From contig NZ_QMED01000010.1 of NCBI RefSeq assembly GCF_003286125.1, forward strand, positions 1 through 64,000: a stretch of 64,000 nt of DNA, given 5' to 3'. This stretch comes from Algibacillus agarilyticus. Its GTDB lineage: Bacteria; Pseudomonadota; Gammaproteobacteria; Enterobacterales; Alteromonadaceae. Below the pieces are notes generated by a model, which was given only the letters and a program-made list of their open reading frames with translations, made no database searches and was not told the origin of the DNA. This document shows, piece after piece, positions 46,934 to 56,056 of this stretch. The translations under genes were made by a program, and so were the position numbers. Each line of letters begins with the position of its first letter. Positions within the stretch are counted from its first letter, which is position 1.

Positions 46934-47707
46934 ATGCAATACAAGATATTCATAATAAATTTACCCTCAAGCACCGAACGTTTAGCCCAAATAAAACAAC
47001 AATGCGATGCTTTAGGTCTTCGATTTGATCGTGTTGATGCAGTCAGGGGAAGCGAATTACCCGCAAGTGAAAAAGCTAGATATTACAACCCCAACGTTAA
47101 CAAACAAAAATATGATAAACAATTAAACGATGGGGAAATTGGCTGCTATCTAAGTCATGTAAGTTGCTGGCAACAAGTAGTTGATAACAAACTAGATTTT
47201 GCATTAATCTTAGAGGATGATGCGATTTTAACCACAAACATACCGTTATTCATACAAAAAATACAAACATTAACGCAAAATTGGGACTACATCAAATTAT
47301 CGCATGGCAGTAAAACCAAGACTGTGAAGAACACACTGGCTTTAGGCGATAATCTAAGCTTACATACTTGTTTAAAATTACCATCAACAACAACAGGCCA
47401 ATTTGTTTCTCAATCTGGAGCTCAAAAATTATTAGCTCATGCATTCCCCATTGCAAGACCTGTAGATGTAGATATACAGCACTGGTTTGAGAAATCATTA
47501 AAGGTATTTGTAGTGCGTCCCTTTCCTGTTTTAAATGGAGATTTTGGTAGTGAAATCAATAATGTAAAAGCTCGACTGTCTGAGCCTAAACGCCCGTTCG
47601 CTAAATTATGGCTTAAAATAAAATTTGAAAGCAAGTTATTACTTGCTCAGTACAGATTACCTCAATTACCAACTATACAAACAAAAAACAATGATTCTAA
47701 GGACTAA
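46934..47707 (+). CDS. Glycosyltransferase family 25 (LPS biosynthesis)
   Basis: 257 residues. The GT25 signature INLPSSTERLAQIKQQCDALG opens the protein, FDRVDAV follows, then GEIGCYLSHVSCWQQVVDN and LILEDDAIL (the metal-binding acidic motif near residue 96), and LPSTTTGQFVSQSGAQKLL. GT25 enzymes commonly add galactose or glucose to LPS core. First of three tightly spaced glycosyltransferase genes; the next begins two bases after its stop. Confidence 0.92.
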   Translation: MQYKIFIINLPSSTERLAQIKQQCDALGLRFDRVDAVRGSELPASEKARYYNPNVNKQKYDKQLNDGEIGCYLSHVSCWQQVVDNKLDFALILEDDAILTTNIPLFIQKIQTLTQNWDYIKLSHGSKTKTVKNTLALGDNLSLHTCLKLPSTTTGQFVSQSGAQKLLAHAFPIARPVDVDIQHWFEKSLKVFVVRPFPVLNGDFGSEINNVKARLSEPKRPFAKLWLKIKFESKLLLAQYRLPQLPTIQTKNNDSKD

Positions 47708-47709
47708 AA

Positions 47710-48462
47710 ATGACAACTAGATCAGTATCACTAGTTATTACAAGCTGCAATCGATTTGACCTTCTTGAAGACACAATACGCAGCTTTATTGAATATAATA
47801 CATACCCTATCTCACAATATATTATAATTGAAGATAGTCATAACGTTGATAAATTAAAAAAAGTCCTAAATAAATTTCCTAATATTGAATTTACCCACCT
47901 TTTTAACGATCCTCAATTAGGCCAAATGAAAAGCATAGATAGAGCTTATTCTGCTGTAACCTCTGAGTATATTTTTCATTGTGAAGATGACTGGGAGTTT
48001 TATCAACCTGGTTTTATTGAAAGATCATTCTCTGTTTTAGATACCGATGAGAAAATAATTACCGTCTGGTTAAGAGAACAAAATGATACCAATGAACATG
48101 CCATTGAAGCAGAAAAATTTACGACATCTGACGGCAGTTTAACTTATCAAATAATGCAGAGAAATCATAAAAGACGTGAAAAATCAGCACCTTGGCATGG
48201 ATTCACTTTCAATCCTGGCCTTCGACGTCTAGCTGATTACAAAATATTAGCCCCTATCTCTCAATATACTGGCGAATTAACCGTTAGTGAAGCATATTTT
48301 AAGCTAGATTTTAAAGCGGCTATTTTAGAACATGGTTCGGTAAAGCATATTGGAGACCACCGAGGTATCAGATACAAACTTGATAAATCAAAATGGGCAA
48401 AAGACACTTCGGTACAATTAAGAAAAGTTAAAGCTAACATTTTAAAAATATTTAAAGTTTAG
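47710..48462 (+). CDS. GT-A fold glycosyltransferase, family 2-like
   Basis: 250 residues. The N-terminus SLVITSCNRFDLLEDTIRSF is that of a GT-A nucleotide-sugar fold; YIIIEDSHN and IFHCEDDWEFYQPGFIERSF (a DxD-equivalent EDD near residue 90) follow. The C-terminal part with HIGDHRG and KYKL-type basic residues is unlike standard family 2. It lies two bases after the GT25 gene and 68 before the next, so one operon. Acceptor unknown; probably LPS outer core or O-chain. Confidence 0.85.
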   Translation: MTTRSVSLVITSCNRFDLLEDTIRSFIEYNTYPISQYIIIEDSHNVDKLKKVLNKFPNIEFTHLFNDPQLGQMKSIDRAYSAVTSEYIFHCEDDWEFYQPGFIERSFSVLDTDEKIITVWLREQNDTNEHAIEAEKFTTSDGSLTYQIMQRNHKRREKSAPWHGFTFNPGLRRLADYKILAPISQYTGELTVSEAYFKLDFKAAILEHGSVKHIGDHRGIRYKLDKSKWAKDTSVQLRKVKANILKIFKV

Positions 48463-48530
48463 CCTAAGCCACTCTACTCTTTGTAAGCTATAAAAGCTAA
48501 ATAGATAAATAGATAAATTAAAGGTAATTA

Positions 48531-49304
48531 ATGAAACTCCCGATTAGTGTATTTATTATCACAAAAAACGAGCAAGAAAACCTAGAAAAGACACTTAAAA
48601 GCGTGCAAAGAATGGAAGAGGTTATTCTTGTAGATTCTGGCAGCACAGACAATACACTCGCCATAGCTAAAGAATATGGAGCCAAGATTTACCATCAAGA
48701 TTGGCTTGGCTATTCAAAACAAAAACAATATGCGATGTCACTTTGTCAAAATGAATGGGTACTAAACTTAGATGGTGATGAAGCAATTAATGATGAAATA
48801 ATTGAAAAACTCCATCAAATAATGCTAAATGATACCGCTGATAGTGTTAGATTGTGGCGAAACGATATTTTTATCGGTAAGCCACTTTCAAATTACAGTA
48901 AAAAACCCAATAATCACCGATTTTATAAAAAATCAAAATCCCACTTCGATCAAAGCCTATTAGCGCATGAAAGCGCAACAGTTAATGGTAAGGAAGTTTT
49001 TATCAATGAATGTTTTGATCACTATGGTTATGGTTCAATCAAATCAATTACAGAAAAAAATAACAATTACTCTTCGCTAAAAGCAAAAGAAAAATTTCAA
49101 AAAAGAAAATCTTTTTCGAACCTTAAACTTTTGCTCGTTTTACCTCTGACTTTTTTTAAAGAATACATCCTCCAAAGAAAATTATTTTCAGGTCGAAGGG
49201 GCTTTATTTTAGCCGTCATGGGCGCTTATTATGCGTTTATCAAAGAAGCAAAACTTTACGAGCATTACCAACAAAATATCGAAAATAAAAACAAAAATAT
49301 ATAA
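48531..49304 (+). CDS. Glycosyltransferase family 2, WaaE/KdtX-like
   Basis: 257 residues, the compact WaaE-type GT2: PISVFIITKNEQENLEKTLKS, VILVDSGSTDNTLAIAKEYGA, WLGYSKQKQYAMSLC and LNLDGDEAINDEI near residue 80. The C-terminal KSFSNLKLLLVLPLTFFKEYILQRKLFSGRRGF has the membrane-associated pattern of the family. WaaE-type enzymes put a beta-1,4-linked glucose on heptose I of the inner core (known in Klebsiella and Serratia). The match is by pattern, so the symbol is left out. Confidence 0.88.
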   Translation: MKLPISVFIITKNEQENLEKTLKSVQRMEEVILVDSGSTDNTLAIAKEYGAKIYHQDWLGYSKQKQYAMSLCQNEWVLNLDGDEAINDEIIEKLHQIMLNDTADSVRLWRNDIFIGKPLSNYSKKPNNHRFYKKSKSHFDQSLLAHESATVNGKEVFINECFDHYGYGSIKSITEKNNNYSSLKAKEKFQKRKSFSNLKLLLVLPLTFFKEYILQRKLFSGRRGFILAVMGAYYAFIKEAKLYEHYQQNIENKNKNI

Positions 49305-49521
49305 AAACCAATATTTACTAACAAATAAACCCATTAATCAACCCATAATATTGTTAACAATATATTGATTTTGTAACGCTTTCAGTAGAAGCCGTAAAGT
49401 AGTGTTAAGAAATGTTAAGCGGCCGAACTTTTTTTAATAATCATGTTCTACTCCCCCTGAAACCGCCAGAGAGCTTCATTGCTGAAGCTTGCTCAGGCTT
49501 TAAAATTCAGAGGATTTTTAC

Positions 49522-50871
49522 ATGTTTAAACCGTTCCACAATATTCAACGTCATGGTCTACGATGGTTAGTCACTCTCATTTGTTTTACTTTTTTAAGCG
49601 CTTGTAGCGACGATAGTACAGAAAGTGGCACATCGGGTTACTTGCAATTGTATAATGCATCAACCAATGCACCCACTCTATATTTACAAGTGGATGATTC
49701 TGTTTTAGCGGGTAGCCCCTATGGTGATACAAGCTCTTATTATGAATATGATTCGGGTAGTTATGAAGTCGAAGTTTTATGGCAAGACAGTGATGACAGC
49801 CTAGAAAGCATTAATACTCAAACAATCACTATTTCAGGCGATCAAACTCAACTACTTGTTGTTACGGGAGACATCAATCAACCCGATGTGCTGACTTATA
49901 ACTACGGTAATGAAACACTTGACGATGTATTTAGCTTACGTTTTTTAAATTTAACCGCGCAAGACAACAGCAGTTTAGATTTATACATGTCAGCGGGTAC
50001 CGATAGCTTTGCTGAAGCAACGCTACAAGGTTCATTTACTGTGCAAGCTTTATCCGATTCATTTCATTATGAAACAGACGATTATAAATTTTATATTACG
50101 GCAGCCGGTTCTGATGTTGTGTTATTTGAAACGGATGCAATTGAATTTCCTTATAACACTAAATACATAATTTCGATTATGCCTAACACAGGCCCAGGTG
50201 AATCACCCTATTCACTTGATCGCATTTCACAATCGTCCACGGTATTATCATTTGATGATATTAATTCAAGCGGTGCTTACCGCCTTTACAATGGCCTAGT
50301 TAATAAATCAATTAATACTTATATTGATACAATAGACGACACACCAGAAGTCGCTGCTTTACCAACAAGCGGTTTAAGTGAAAGCCACTCTCTGGCCTAT
50401 GGTGATTACAGTTTAAATATTACCGATGCGGCAAACGACAGCGTGCTACTCAAAAACCATTTGATCACGTTAAATGCAAACAACGATAAAACCATTTTTG
50501 TATACGACGATACAGATGACGGGCTTTCAACTTTTATGCTTAATAACAACAAGCAAATAAGTTTGTATGATCACAGTGTACAAATAATTAACTTTTTACC
50601 TGAGTACGCGTCACTTGATCTATTTTTTGTTCGCAGCAGTGAAACAATTGATACCGCTGAATATCGATCGTTATCTAATAATTTCGCAACGGCTAAAAAT
50701 ATTATTTTACCCAATTCAACATTCGATATTTTCATCACCGTGGACCAAGGTGAAAGTCGATTATTGTTATTGAAAGAAAGCGTTACCTTCGATGAGGATT
50801 CAGGCCATTTATTCTTAACGATTGAAGAGCCTACTACCGGTGAATATTCATTAACCCTGAATAAACAATAA
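49522..50871 (+). CDS. DUF4397-type lipoprotein
   Basis: 449 residues. A lipoprotein signal, WLVTLICFTFLSAC with the lipidated Cys at residue 28, is followed by a Ser/Asp-rich linker and repeated beta-rich domains of the DUF4397 pattern: SGYLQLYNASTNAPTLYLQVDD at the start, later FSLRFLNLTAQDNSSLDLYMS, AYRLYNGLVNKSINTYID and VQIINFLPEYASLDLFF. So four to five related immunoglobulin-like units. The mature protein is very acidic. Probably anchored in the outer membrane with the domains on either face; no partner seen. Own ribosome site (AGAGGA) and terminator. Confidence 0.85.
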   Translation: MFKPFHNIQRHGLRWLVTLICFTFLSACSDDSTESGTSGYLQLYNASTNAPTLYLQVDDSVLAGSPYGDTSSYYEYDSGSYEVEVLWQDSDDSLESINTQTITISGDQTQLLVVTGDINQPDVLTYNYGNETLDDVFSLRFLNLTAQDNSSLDLYMSAGTDSFAEATLQGSFTVQALSDSFHYETDDYKFYITAAGSDVVLFETDAIEFPYNTKYIISIMPNTGPGESPYSLDRISQSSTVLSFDDINSSGAYRLYNGLVNKSINTYIDTIDDTPEVAALPTSGLSESHSLAYGDYSLNITDAANDSVLLKNHLITLNANNDKTIFVYDDTDDGLSTFMLNNNKQISLYDHSVQIINFLPEYASLDLFFVRSSETIDTAEYRSLSNNFATAKNIILPNSTFDIFITVDQGESRLLLLKESVTFDEDSGHLFLTIEEPTTGEYSLTLNKQ

Positions 50872-50962
50872 GCTCAATTAAATCTGTTGAGTTGATAACT
50901 CATACCAACTGTCGAGAATAATGGGTATCTGTATTGGTTAGTCAATAGTATTTTCCAATAAC

Positions 50963-50989
50963 AAAACGCCGCGAAATACGCGGCGTTTT
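50963..50989. terminator. Bidirectional terminator, DUF4397 gene / yjf cluster
   Basis: An 11-bp perfect stem AAAACGCCGCG/CGCGGCGTTTT with loop AAATA between converging genes. Confidence 0.88.
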
Positions 50990-51029
50990 AGAGTTAATCC
51001 ATTCGATTTTATATTGCTAACATATCAAG

Positions 51030-51356
51030 TTATAACTCTTGACCTGCATAGGCAATCAATTCATCCATCACTCGGCGCTTAATTTCTAATTGGTCTTCAG
51101 CAACTAAACCATAACGCTCCGCCAATAAAATATAATCAGCTGGCGTTAAAGACACCGTCAAACGAGGTCGTTTTGGACGTTTGTTATTCGGTAAACTTAA
51201 AATACTGCGAATTTGCTCAGCAGGCCCAACCCCCGCATCTAGCGCTTGCCGCCGAATAACATATTGTAATTTTTCATCCATATCAAAAGCCACTTGTGTC
51301 GCTTTTATCGCTTTGGCACTACTGGCCCATTTTTCTTTTTGGCTTTTATCCGACAT
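51030..51356 (-). CDS. Conserved hypothetical protein, last gene of the pspA cluster
   Basis: 108 residues, basic, without signal or TM segment. The first half is helical (KWASSAKAIKATQVAFDMDEKL) and the second has RPRLTVSLTPADYILLAERYGLVAEDQLEIKRRVMDEL, a strand-helix-helix pattern that recalls small DNA- or protein-binding folds but matches none I can name. It starts 3 bases after the yjfK-like stop codon, so it is translated with that gene. No function is given. Confidence 0.8.
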   Translation of the reverse strand: MSDKSQKEKWASSAKAIKATQVAFDMDEKLQYVIRRQALDAGVGPAEQIRSILSLPNNKRPKRPRLTVSLTPADYILLAERYGLVAEDQLEIKRRVMDELIAYAGQEL

Positions 51357-51359
51357 CAG

Positions 51360-52004
51360 TTACTTTTCTCCTGGATACAGGCCAATAATGTCGGTAACAG
51401 GTCGATGAATGGTTAATATGACATCGGTTTCGCCGTCTTCCCACACTTCAACATCAACAGAAAACTTTTCATCGGCGCTGGATAAACCAAAATAATCAAA
51501 AGCAAGGCTCTGTCGGTCGTCATGCTCTGGCGGTTTAGCAGGTCTAAAGTCTTGTTTGTAAAAATACCCTCGCACAGCAGCAGCATGCTGAAAATAAACC
51601 GGCGCAACCCAATTCGAAAACTCAGTTAATTCCTCTTGTAACGCTAACTCTATGCGTGAATCATTTTCAAACATCAAACCAAATTGGTTTAAATCAAATA
51701 AAGCGCCAACAGAATCTCGATTCACCTTTAAACTAATATTTAGACCGTCATCATCATCTTTTTCATAAGACAAAAATAATTTTTCGGGGGTATTACCTTG
51801 TAAAACATATTCAATACTGTCACTACGCTCATATTGATACGTATTTACACTTTCGATGACAAAAGTTTGCTTACGCAAAAGTTCAGGTAAAGCAAATGAA
51901 TCACTAAACTCTACGGCATCACCTTGTCGTAATTGACTAACATGTGTTACATGACGAATTTCGGTTTTATCGCGCCCCGAAAACAAACTTTTTAAAAATC
52001 CCAT
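51360..52004 (-). CDS. DUF2491 protein, YjfK-like
   Basis: 214 residues from the ATG at 52004 (the frame stays open to 52043, but the extra residues lie in a hairpin region). The start GFLKSLFSGR and the rest, a beta-rich soluble protein with DAVEFSDSFALPELLRKQTF and VYFQHAAAVRGYFYKQDFRPAKPPEHDDRQSLAFDYFGLSSADEKFSVDVEVW, fit the YjfK family that travels with PspA-like YjfJ in Proteobacteria. The biochemical function is unknown. A strong hairpin at 52034-52060 lies between pspA and this gene and may lower its expression. Confidence 0.82.
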   Translation of the reverse strand: MGFLKSLFSGRDKTEIRHVTHVSQLRQGDAVEFSDSFALPELLRKQTFVIESVNTYQYERSDSIEYVLQGNTPEKLFLSYEKDDDDGLNISLKVNRDSVGALFDLNQFGLMFENDSRIELALQEELTEFSNWVAPVYFQHAAAVRGYFYKQDFRPAKPPEHDDRQSLAFDYFGLSSADEKFSVDVEVWEDGETDVILTIHRPVTDIIGLYPGEK

Positions 52005-52033
52005 CTCAAGTTCCTTCAATGTACAGATACAAC

Positions 52034-52060
52034 AAAGCCCCAATATATAATTGGGGCTTT
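52034..52060. terminator. Hairpin between pspA and the yjfK-like gene
   Basis: A perfect 11-bp stem AAAGCCCCAAT/ATTGGGGCTTT with loop ATATA. On the minus strand it is followed only by GTTGTATC, so it looks like an attenuator or processing site rather than a full stop. Confidence 0.6.
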
Positions 52061-52120
52061 AATTTTACAGTCATATTTTATCTAAAATACGATCCAACAT
52101 ACGCTATTCGCTAATGGTGG

Positions 52121-52804
52121 TTACTTTTTCTTCAAGCGAGCGAGCACTGCACTCGCATCAGACTGTTGAGAACCAATGCCCGCATCTTTCAATTTAGCTT
52201 CTAATGACGCATCGCCAGATTCAGCTTGCAAGGCTTCTGATGCTTGCATTCTGTCATCAAAATTTTGCTGCTTAGCTTTGATGCGCTCAAGCGATTCTTT
52301 AGCGTTAAGTAATTTGCTGTTACCAGAGACAAAATTGTCAGTAATAGCAGCCGTTGCTTTTTGCACGCTATCCGTCGTTTTCACCATGCTTAACTGACGC
52401 TTATATTCAGTCACTTGGCGTTCAGATTTCTTAATTAAATCTTTTAAGCGAACCACACTCGCCGAAAATTGATCATGTGCCGTTTGTTGATCGGCTAATT
52501 CAAATTCAAGCGCTGCAATTTTTTCTGCCACTTCAAGCGCTAAGGCTTCGTTGCCTTTTTCTAATGCTTGAGTTGCATAGCCTTCATGCTCTGCCACTTC
52601 ACGCTTTAAACGCTCAACATCACGTGCTGTCGCCATTTGTTTAGCCATTACATCAGTTAAATCGCGTTTGGCTTTGGTTAAATGATTTTCTGCATCGCGA
52701 ATTTCTTGTTCAAAGATGCGTGTTGAATTGGCATCAATAATCGCTTCGCCAGCTTCAGAAGCACCGCCACGTATCGCTGTTAAAATTTTCTTAAATATAC
52801 TCAT
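52121..52804 (-). CDS. PspA/IM30 (ESCRT-III-like) protein, YjfJ type
   Basis: 227 residues, almost wholly helical coiled coil, of the PspA/Vipp1 family whose members polymerise on membranes and protect against envelope stress. It has a short N-terminal amphipathic start SIFKKILTAIRGGASEAGEAI, then IFEQEIRDAENHLTKAKRDL and long heptad segments, and a C-terminal Gln/Ala-rich tail with ASAVLARLKKK. It lies in a yjfI-yjfJ-yjfK-like arrangement, without pspF, pspB or pspC. It is therefore the second, Yjf-type PspA and not the classical phage-shock protein. Confidence 0.93.
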   Translation of the reverse strand: MSIFKKILTAIRGGASEAGEAIIDANSTRIFEQEIRDAENHLTKAKRDLTDVMAKQMATARDVERLKREVAEHEGYATQALEKGNEALALEVAEKIAALEFELADQQTAHDQFSASVVRLKDLIKKSERQVTEYKRQLSMVKTTDSVQKATAAITDNFVSGNSKLLNAKESLERIKAKQQNFDDRMQASEALQAESGDASLEAKLKDAGIGSQQSDASAVLARLKKK

Positions 52805-52818
52805 CGTTTATTCCCCAA

Positions 52819-53232
52819 TTATTTTAAAAATTCTGACATATCATCAATAACATCAAGTGCATTTTCGCTCAGGACTAACAATTCGTGCTCAATGTCACTC
52901 ATTGATGAATTAATTGATAGCGCACCAAATACAACATACTTCTCTTCGACTTTGGCAAATGATGAAAGCGGCATTGGAATATTCATTTCCAACATAGATT
53001 CAAGCATTTGGCTACGCTTGCCTTCTATAACCTCATCTTCGCCCCAAAGGTAAGTGATACATAAAACCTGATCATCCGTTACCGATACAAAAATAGGTAA
53101 CTCTTCACGTCCTTCAACCGTAACTTGTAAAACATCGACCTCACCCGAAATAGGCTGGCAATCGAAGTTGTAACCGGAATTTGATTTATCGCCCAAGTCA
53201 TTTAAATACTGCGCAATTGTGTGAATGTTCAT
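52819..53232 (-). CDS. DUF2170 protein, YjfI-like
   Basis: 137 residues, acidic and soluble: SGYNFDCQPISGEVDVLQVTVEGREELPIFVSVTD, then YLWGEDEVIEGKRSQMLESMLEMNIPMPLSSFAKV and a helical C-terminus. Family DUF2170 is known from the yjfI-J-K group. It is 14 bases upstream of pspA and shares its promoter and the two palindromes at 53268-53315. Possibly a secretion-chaperone-like or regulatory partner of PspA (inference). Confidence 0.85.
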   Translation of the reverse strand: MNIHTIAQYLNDLGDKSNSGYNFDCQPISGEVDVLQVTVEGREELPIFVSVTDDQVLCITYLWGEDEVIEGKRSQMLESMLEMNIPMPLSSFAKVEEKYVVFGALSINSSMSDIEHELLVLSENALDVIDDMSEFLK

Positions 53233-53267
53233 AACTATCCTCAGTTGTTATTGATTTCAACATCAAA

Positions 53268-53280
53268 GACATAATATGTC
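53268..53280. promoter_or_regulatory. Palindromic operator, proximal copy
   Basis: GACATAATATGTC, a perfect 13-base palindrome; with flanks AAGACATAATATGTCA is shared with the copy at 53303-53315. It lies downstream of the promoter -10, in the first bases of the yjfI-pspA transcript. Confidence 0.65.
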
Positions 53281-53289
53281 ATGGGTATT

Positions 53290-53317
53290 AAGATAGCACC
53301 AAGACATAATATGTCAA
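53290..53317 (-). promoter_or_regulatory. Promoter of the yjfI-pspA-yjfK-like genes
   Basis: On the minus strand a perfect -35 TTGACA (53312-53317) and -10 TATCTT (53290-53295), spaced 16 bases, 58 bases before the DUF2170 start. The -35 overlaps the distal palindrome. Confidence 0.65.
53303..53315. promoter_or_regulatory. Palindromic operator, distal copy (over the -35)
   Basis: Second GACATAATATGTC, centred 35 bases from the first and covering the -35. Two identical sites on both sides of a promoter is the geometry of cooperative repression by a dimer. Confidence 0.65.
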
Positions 53318-53376
53318 ACTTTTTTTGTCATTCATTTTAAAATAATAAGTTTACTTTGTTTACAAAGCTATTCGCT

Positions 53377-55110
53377 TTAAAAAGCGGTGCCTATTTGTTG
53401 CCGCCATGCTTGGTAATGATATTTATACAAAACATGGCTACCCAAATCATTTACTTTTATCTGTTCAATTTCTTGGTAGTAATCATGCGGAAATACAAAA
53501 GCAGCTTGCAAGAGTTCAGGTGTGATCCATTCTGTTTGTTCCGGCATGGTTATTTGTTTTAACTTATCTTGCGGTGATTGTAATTTGCTCGCCAATGTCC
53601 ACCCCCATTCGCCAAAACTTGGTACATTTTGATGATACTGCGATACATACTTAAACTCGGACGCTTTTACCGTTTTACCGATCGCTAAGAAAGCTTTTTT
53701 AGCGTGATAAGGCGATGTTGATTGGATCGCTAACATACCATCCGCACTCAATAACTGATTCAACCTTAAATAAAAATGGCGTGAATAAAGCTTATTTAAA
53801 TCAGGATGATTAGGATCAGGTAAATCAACAATGATCGCATCATATGTTTTATGTTGTTTAAGCAGAGAGTCAACGGTGATAAACGCATCTTCAAAAATAA
53901 TATTAACACGTGGATCCGCAAGAGCGCCTTGTGTTAAATGGTTAATATCATTAGCTAAGCGAGCAGGCAACCGTGTTTCGGGCTGTTTAAATAAAGTGAT
54001 TAAATCGGGGTCTAAATCCACTAAAGTAATATGCTTAGGTTGCCACTTTAAAATCTCTCGCACCGCCAAACCATCACCACCACCAATGACTAAAACGTTA
54101 TCTTTGCGTGCTGATCCCGCCATGGCTGGGTGAACTAACATTTCGTGATAAATAAACTCATCCTGACTAGAAAATTGCAACCGACCATTAAGATAAAAGT
54201 GATAAACAGGTTTTATTTCTGGACCTAATTTACGCTCGGTAAACACCAATTGCTGGTAACGTGTTTGCTGCTGATACACAACATCATCTTTATAGAGTGC
54301 ATCAGTAAATGATTGCAACCATGTTTTACCCTGTAAACCAAGTGACACAATTAAAGCAAATAAACCAAAATGTAATACCAGTAGTATTCTGCGGTATTTA
54401 ATATGTTTCCAAAACAAAAATAGAAAGATGAGCCCAGCTAACGCATTCACACTTGCGGTCCATGCGGCGGCACTGCTAATCTCCATGCTCATGAGTAGGC
54501 CAACCCATATAGCCGCGCCAACACCAGCCCCTATATAATCAGCACCGTAAATAGTGCCGGCATTGTGATCAAGATGCTCGCCATAAAGCCGCTCACGTAC
54601 ACGAGCTATAAGTGGAATTTCCATCCCGATGAATAAGCCTAATGCAACACCAGCTACATAAGGTAATTTCATCGATAATTGATTGAGCTTGCCCATCCAG
54701 CCGCCCATTGGTATGGCATCAGGCGGGATCCCAAACGTATCAGCTAAAATTTGCGGTAACGTATAAGTCCAACCTATCATAGCGGCGATAATCAAAACCG
54801 AACTAGAGCCCAGTACCGCAATAATAATCTCTAACCATATAAACCCTTTATAAGGATCTTTTATGCTGCGTGCGGCAAAAGCCCCCACCCCCATTGAAAC
54901 AATCATTAAACCAATCATTGTAAAAACAGCAGATTCAAACGCACCTAATACTCGTCCGGCATAGTGCGATAATAAATACTCATAAACTAAACCACAGCCA
55001 GCTAACATGGCCATGACACCAATGAGCAAAGCATCTTTAATAAATAATTGGGTTTTAGCAGAAGGTGAAAACATGGAAGAAACTCTGTTCATAGAAAAGA
55101 CGGCATTCAT
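53377..55110 (-). CDS. Membrane-anchored spermidine-synthase-like protein
   Basis: 577 residues. Six or seven TM segments fill the first 265 residues (GVMAMLAGCGLVYEYLLSHYAGRVLG, then MIGLMIVSMGVGAFAA, IIIAVLGSSSVLIIAAMIGW, GVALGLFIGMEIPLIARVRE and so on). A cytoplasmic spermidine-synthase domain follows (about 300-545) with YLNGRLQFSSQDEFIYHEMLVHPAM, VLVIGGGDGLAVREIL, DLDPDL and DLPDPNHPDLNKLYS. The polyamine-synthase loop is DxPDP where soluble SpeE has DSTDP; the other ligands are retained, so aminopropyl transfer from decarboxylated SAM or a related substrate is possible. Membrane forms with this layout recur beside PspA/DUF350 genes. Ends 144 bases before the pspA promoter region. Confidence 0.88.
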   Translation of the reverse strand: MNAVFSMNRVSSMFSPSAKTQLFIKDALLIGVMAMLAGCGLVYEYLLSHYAGRVLGAFESAVFTMIGLMIVSMGVGAFAARSIKDPYKGFIWLEIIIAVLGSSSVLIIAAMIGWTYTLPQILADTFGIPPDAIPMGGWMGKLNQLSMKLPYVAGVALGLFIGMEIPLIARVRERLYGEHLDHNAGTIYGADYIGAGVGAAIWVGLLMSMEISSAAAWTASVNALAGLIFLFLFWKHIKYRRILLVLHFGLFALIVSLGLQGKTWLQSFTDALYKDDVVYQQQTRYQQLVFTERKLGPEIKPVYHFYLNGRLQFSSQDEFIYHEMLVHPAMAGSARKDNVLVIGGGDGLAVREILKWQPKHITLVDLDPDLITLFKQPETRLPARLANDINHLTQGALADPRVNIIFEDAFITVDSLLKQHKTYDAIIVDLPDPNHPDLNKLYSRHFYLRLNQLLSADGMLAIQSTSPYHAKKAFLAIGKTVKASEFKYVSQYHQNVPSFGEWGWTLASKLQSPQDKLKQITMPEQTEWITPELLQAAFVFPHDYYQEIEQIKVNDLGSHVLYKYHYQAWRQQIGTAF

Positions 55111-55135
55111 CTATAATTGAATGCCGTAAATTGGA

Positions 55136-56038
55136 CTAAGCCATTAGTGCGCCTAAAAGCAAGGCAATTGATATCATTACGGCCATTTCAATCGCTGCAA
55201 GACCAATATTATCCTGCTGATCAATTTCTTCAGCCGTATTAATTCCCATTAATAAAACGGCCTTAGCAACACGACTAATTAAAAACATAATAAGCGCCAT
55301 CGCAATCGAAATAACAAACCAACCGATCAAATTAGTCACGATAGCCGTAGGTTCATAAACTAAGAAATAACTTGCTGCTTTAACCGCTAAGGCCGTACTA
55401 ATAAGATGCCCAGCATGACGTAAAGCAAGTGCAACCTGGCCACCTTTCAACGCTTCTTGTAATGAGTCGCCTTGATTATATTTAGCATATAAATTTTCAC
55501 GCAGGCGTGTCACAACAACTAATAGAGCTTGGGCTACTACAAAACCAGAAATAACGGCAATAACCGTATACATATTTAGGCCTTCTACCCATAACAATAC
55601 GGCTCGAATCACGATAGCCGTCGCGATTGTCGCCGCGGCATCAACAATAGCGACAGCCATGTTTTCTTGCTTAATTTGCGTATTTTTATCAAATTCATTC
55701 AAGGCTATTTTATCATGCAAAAAACGGCCTAATTTAATAAGCGCGATTCCTAATACCCCATAACTCAGCACTCCCACCGCTTCAGTTATATAGCTATTAG
55801 CTGTTTCCCCCGTGATAGCGCCCGTTAAAACAATACCCACGCCGGCAACACTACCCGCCATGCTAATACCAAAGGCATAATTATCTTTTTGTGATAATTC
55901 ATCACGCGTATTCACGCCCATCCATAAACCCGCTAAGTAGCGCACTGCCGTCAATAATAAAACAGCGATGACCAAGTCAATCGCTAATAGCGTGAGTAAT
56001 TCAGGACTGATATAAAAATGTTCGTTAAAAATGTTCAT
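55136..56038 (-). CDS. DUF350 membrane protein, duplicated (YjfL-like)
   Basis: 300 residues with about eight TM segments. Two related halves are visible: YLAGLWMGVNTRDELSQKDNYAFGISMAG (near 32-60) and VAKAVLLMGINTAEEIDQQDNIGLAAIEMA (near 255-285). So it is twice the length of single-domain YjfL (about 130). DUF350 proteins are of unknown function and co-occur with PspA-like and spermidine-synthase-like genes. It lies between the lipoprotein gene (18-base gap) and the spermidine-synthase-like gene (25-base gap). Confidence 0.88.
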   Translation of the reverse strand: MNIFNEHFYISPELLTLLAIDLVIAVLLLTAVRYLAGLWMGVNTRDELSQKDNYAFGISMAGSVAGVGIVLTGAITGETANSYITEAVGVLSYGVLGIALIKLGRFLHDKIALNEFDKNTQIKQENMAVAIVDAAATIATAIVIRAVLLWVEGLNMYTVIAVISGFVVAQALLVVVTRLRENLYAKYNQGDSLQEALKGGQVALALRHAGHLISTALAVKAASYFLVYEPTAIVTNLIGWFVISIAMALIMFLISRVAKAVLLMGINTAEEIDQQDNIGLAAIEMAVMISIALLLGALMA

Positions 56039-56056
56039 TATGATTCTCTATTCTTG

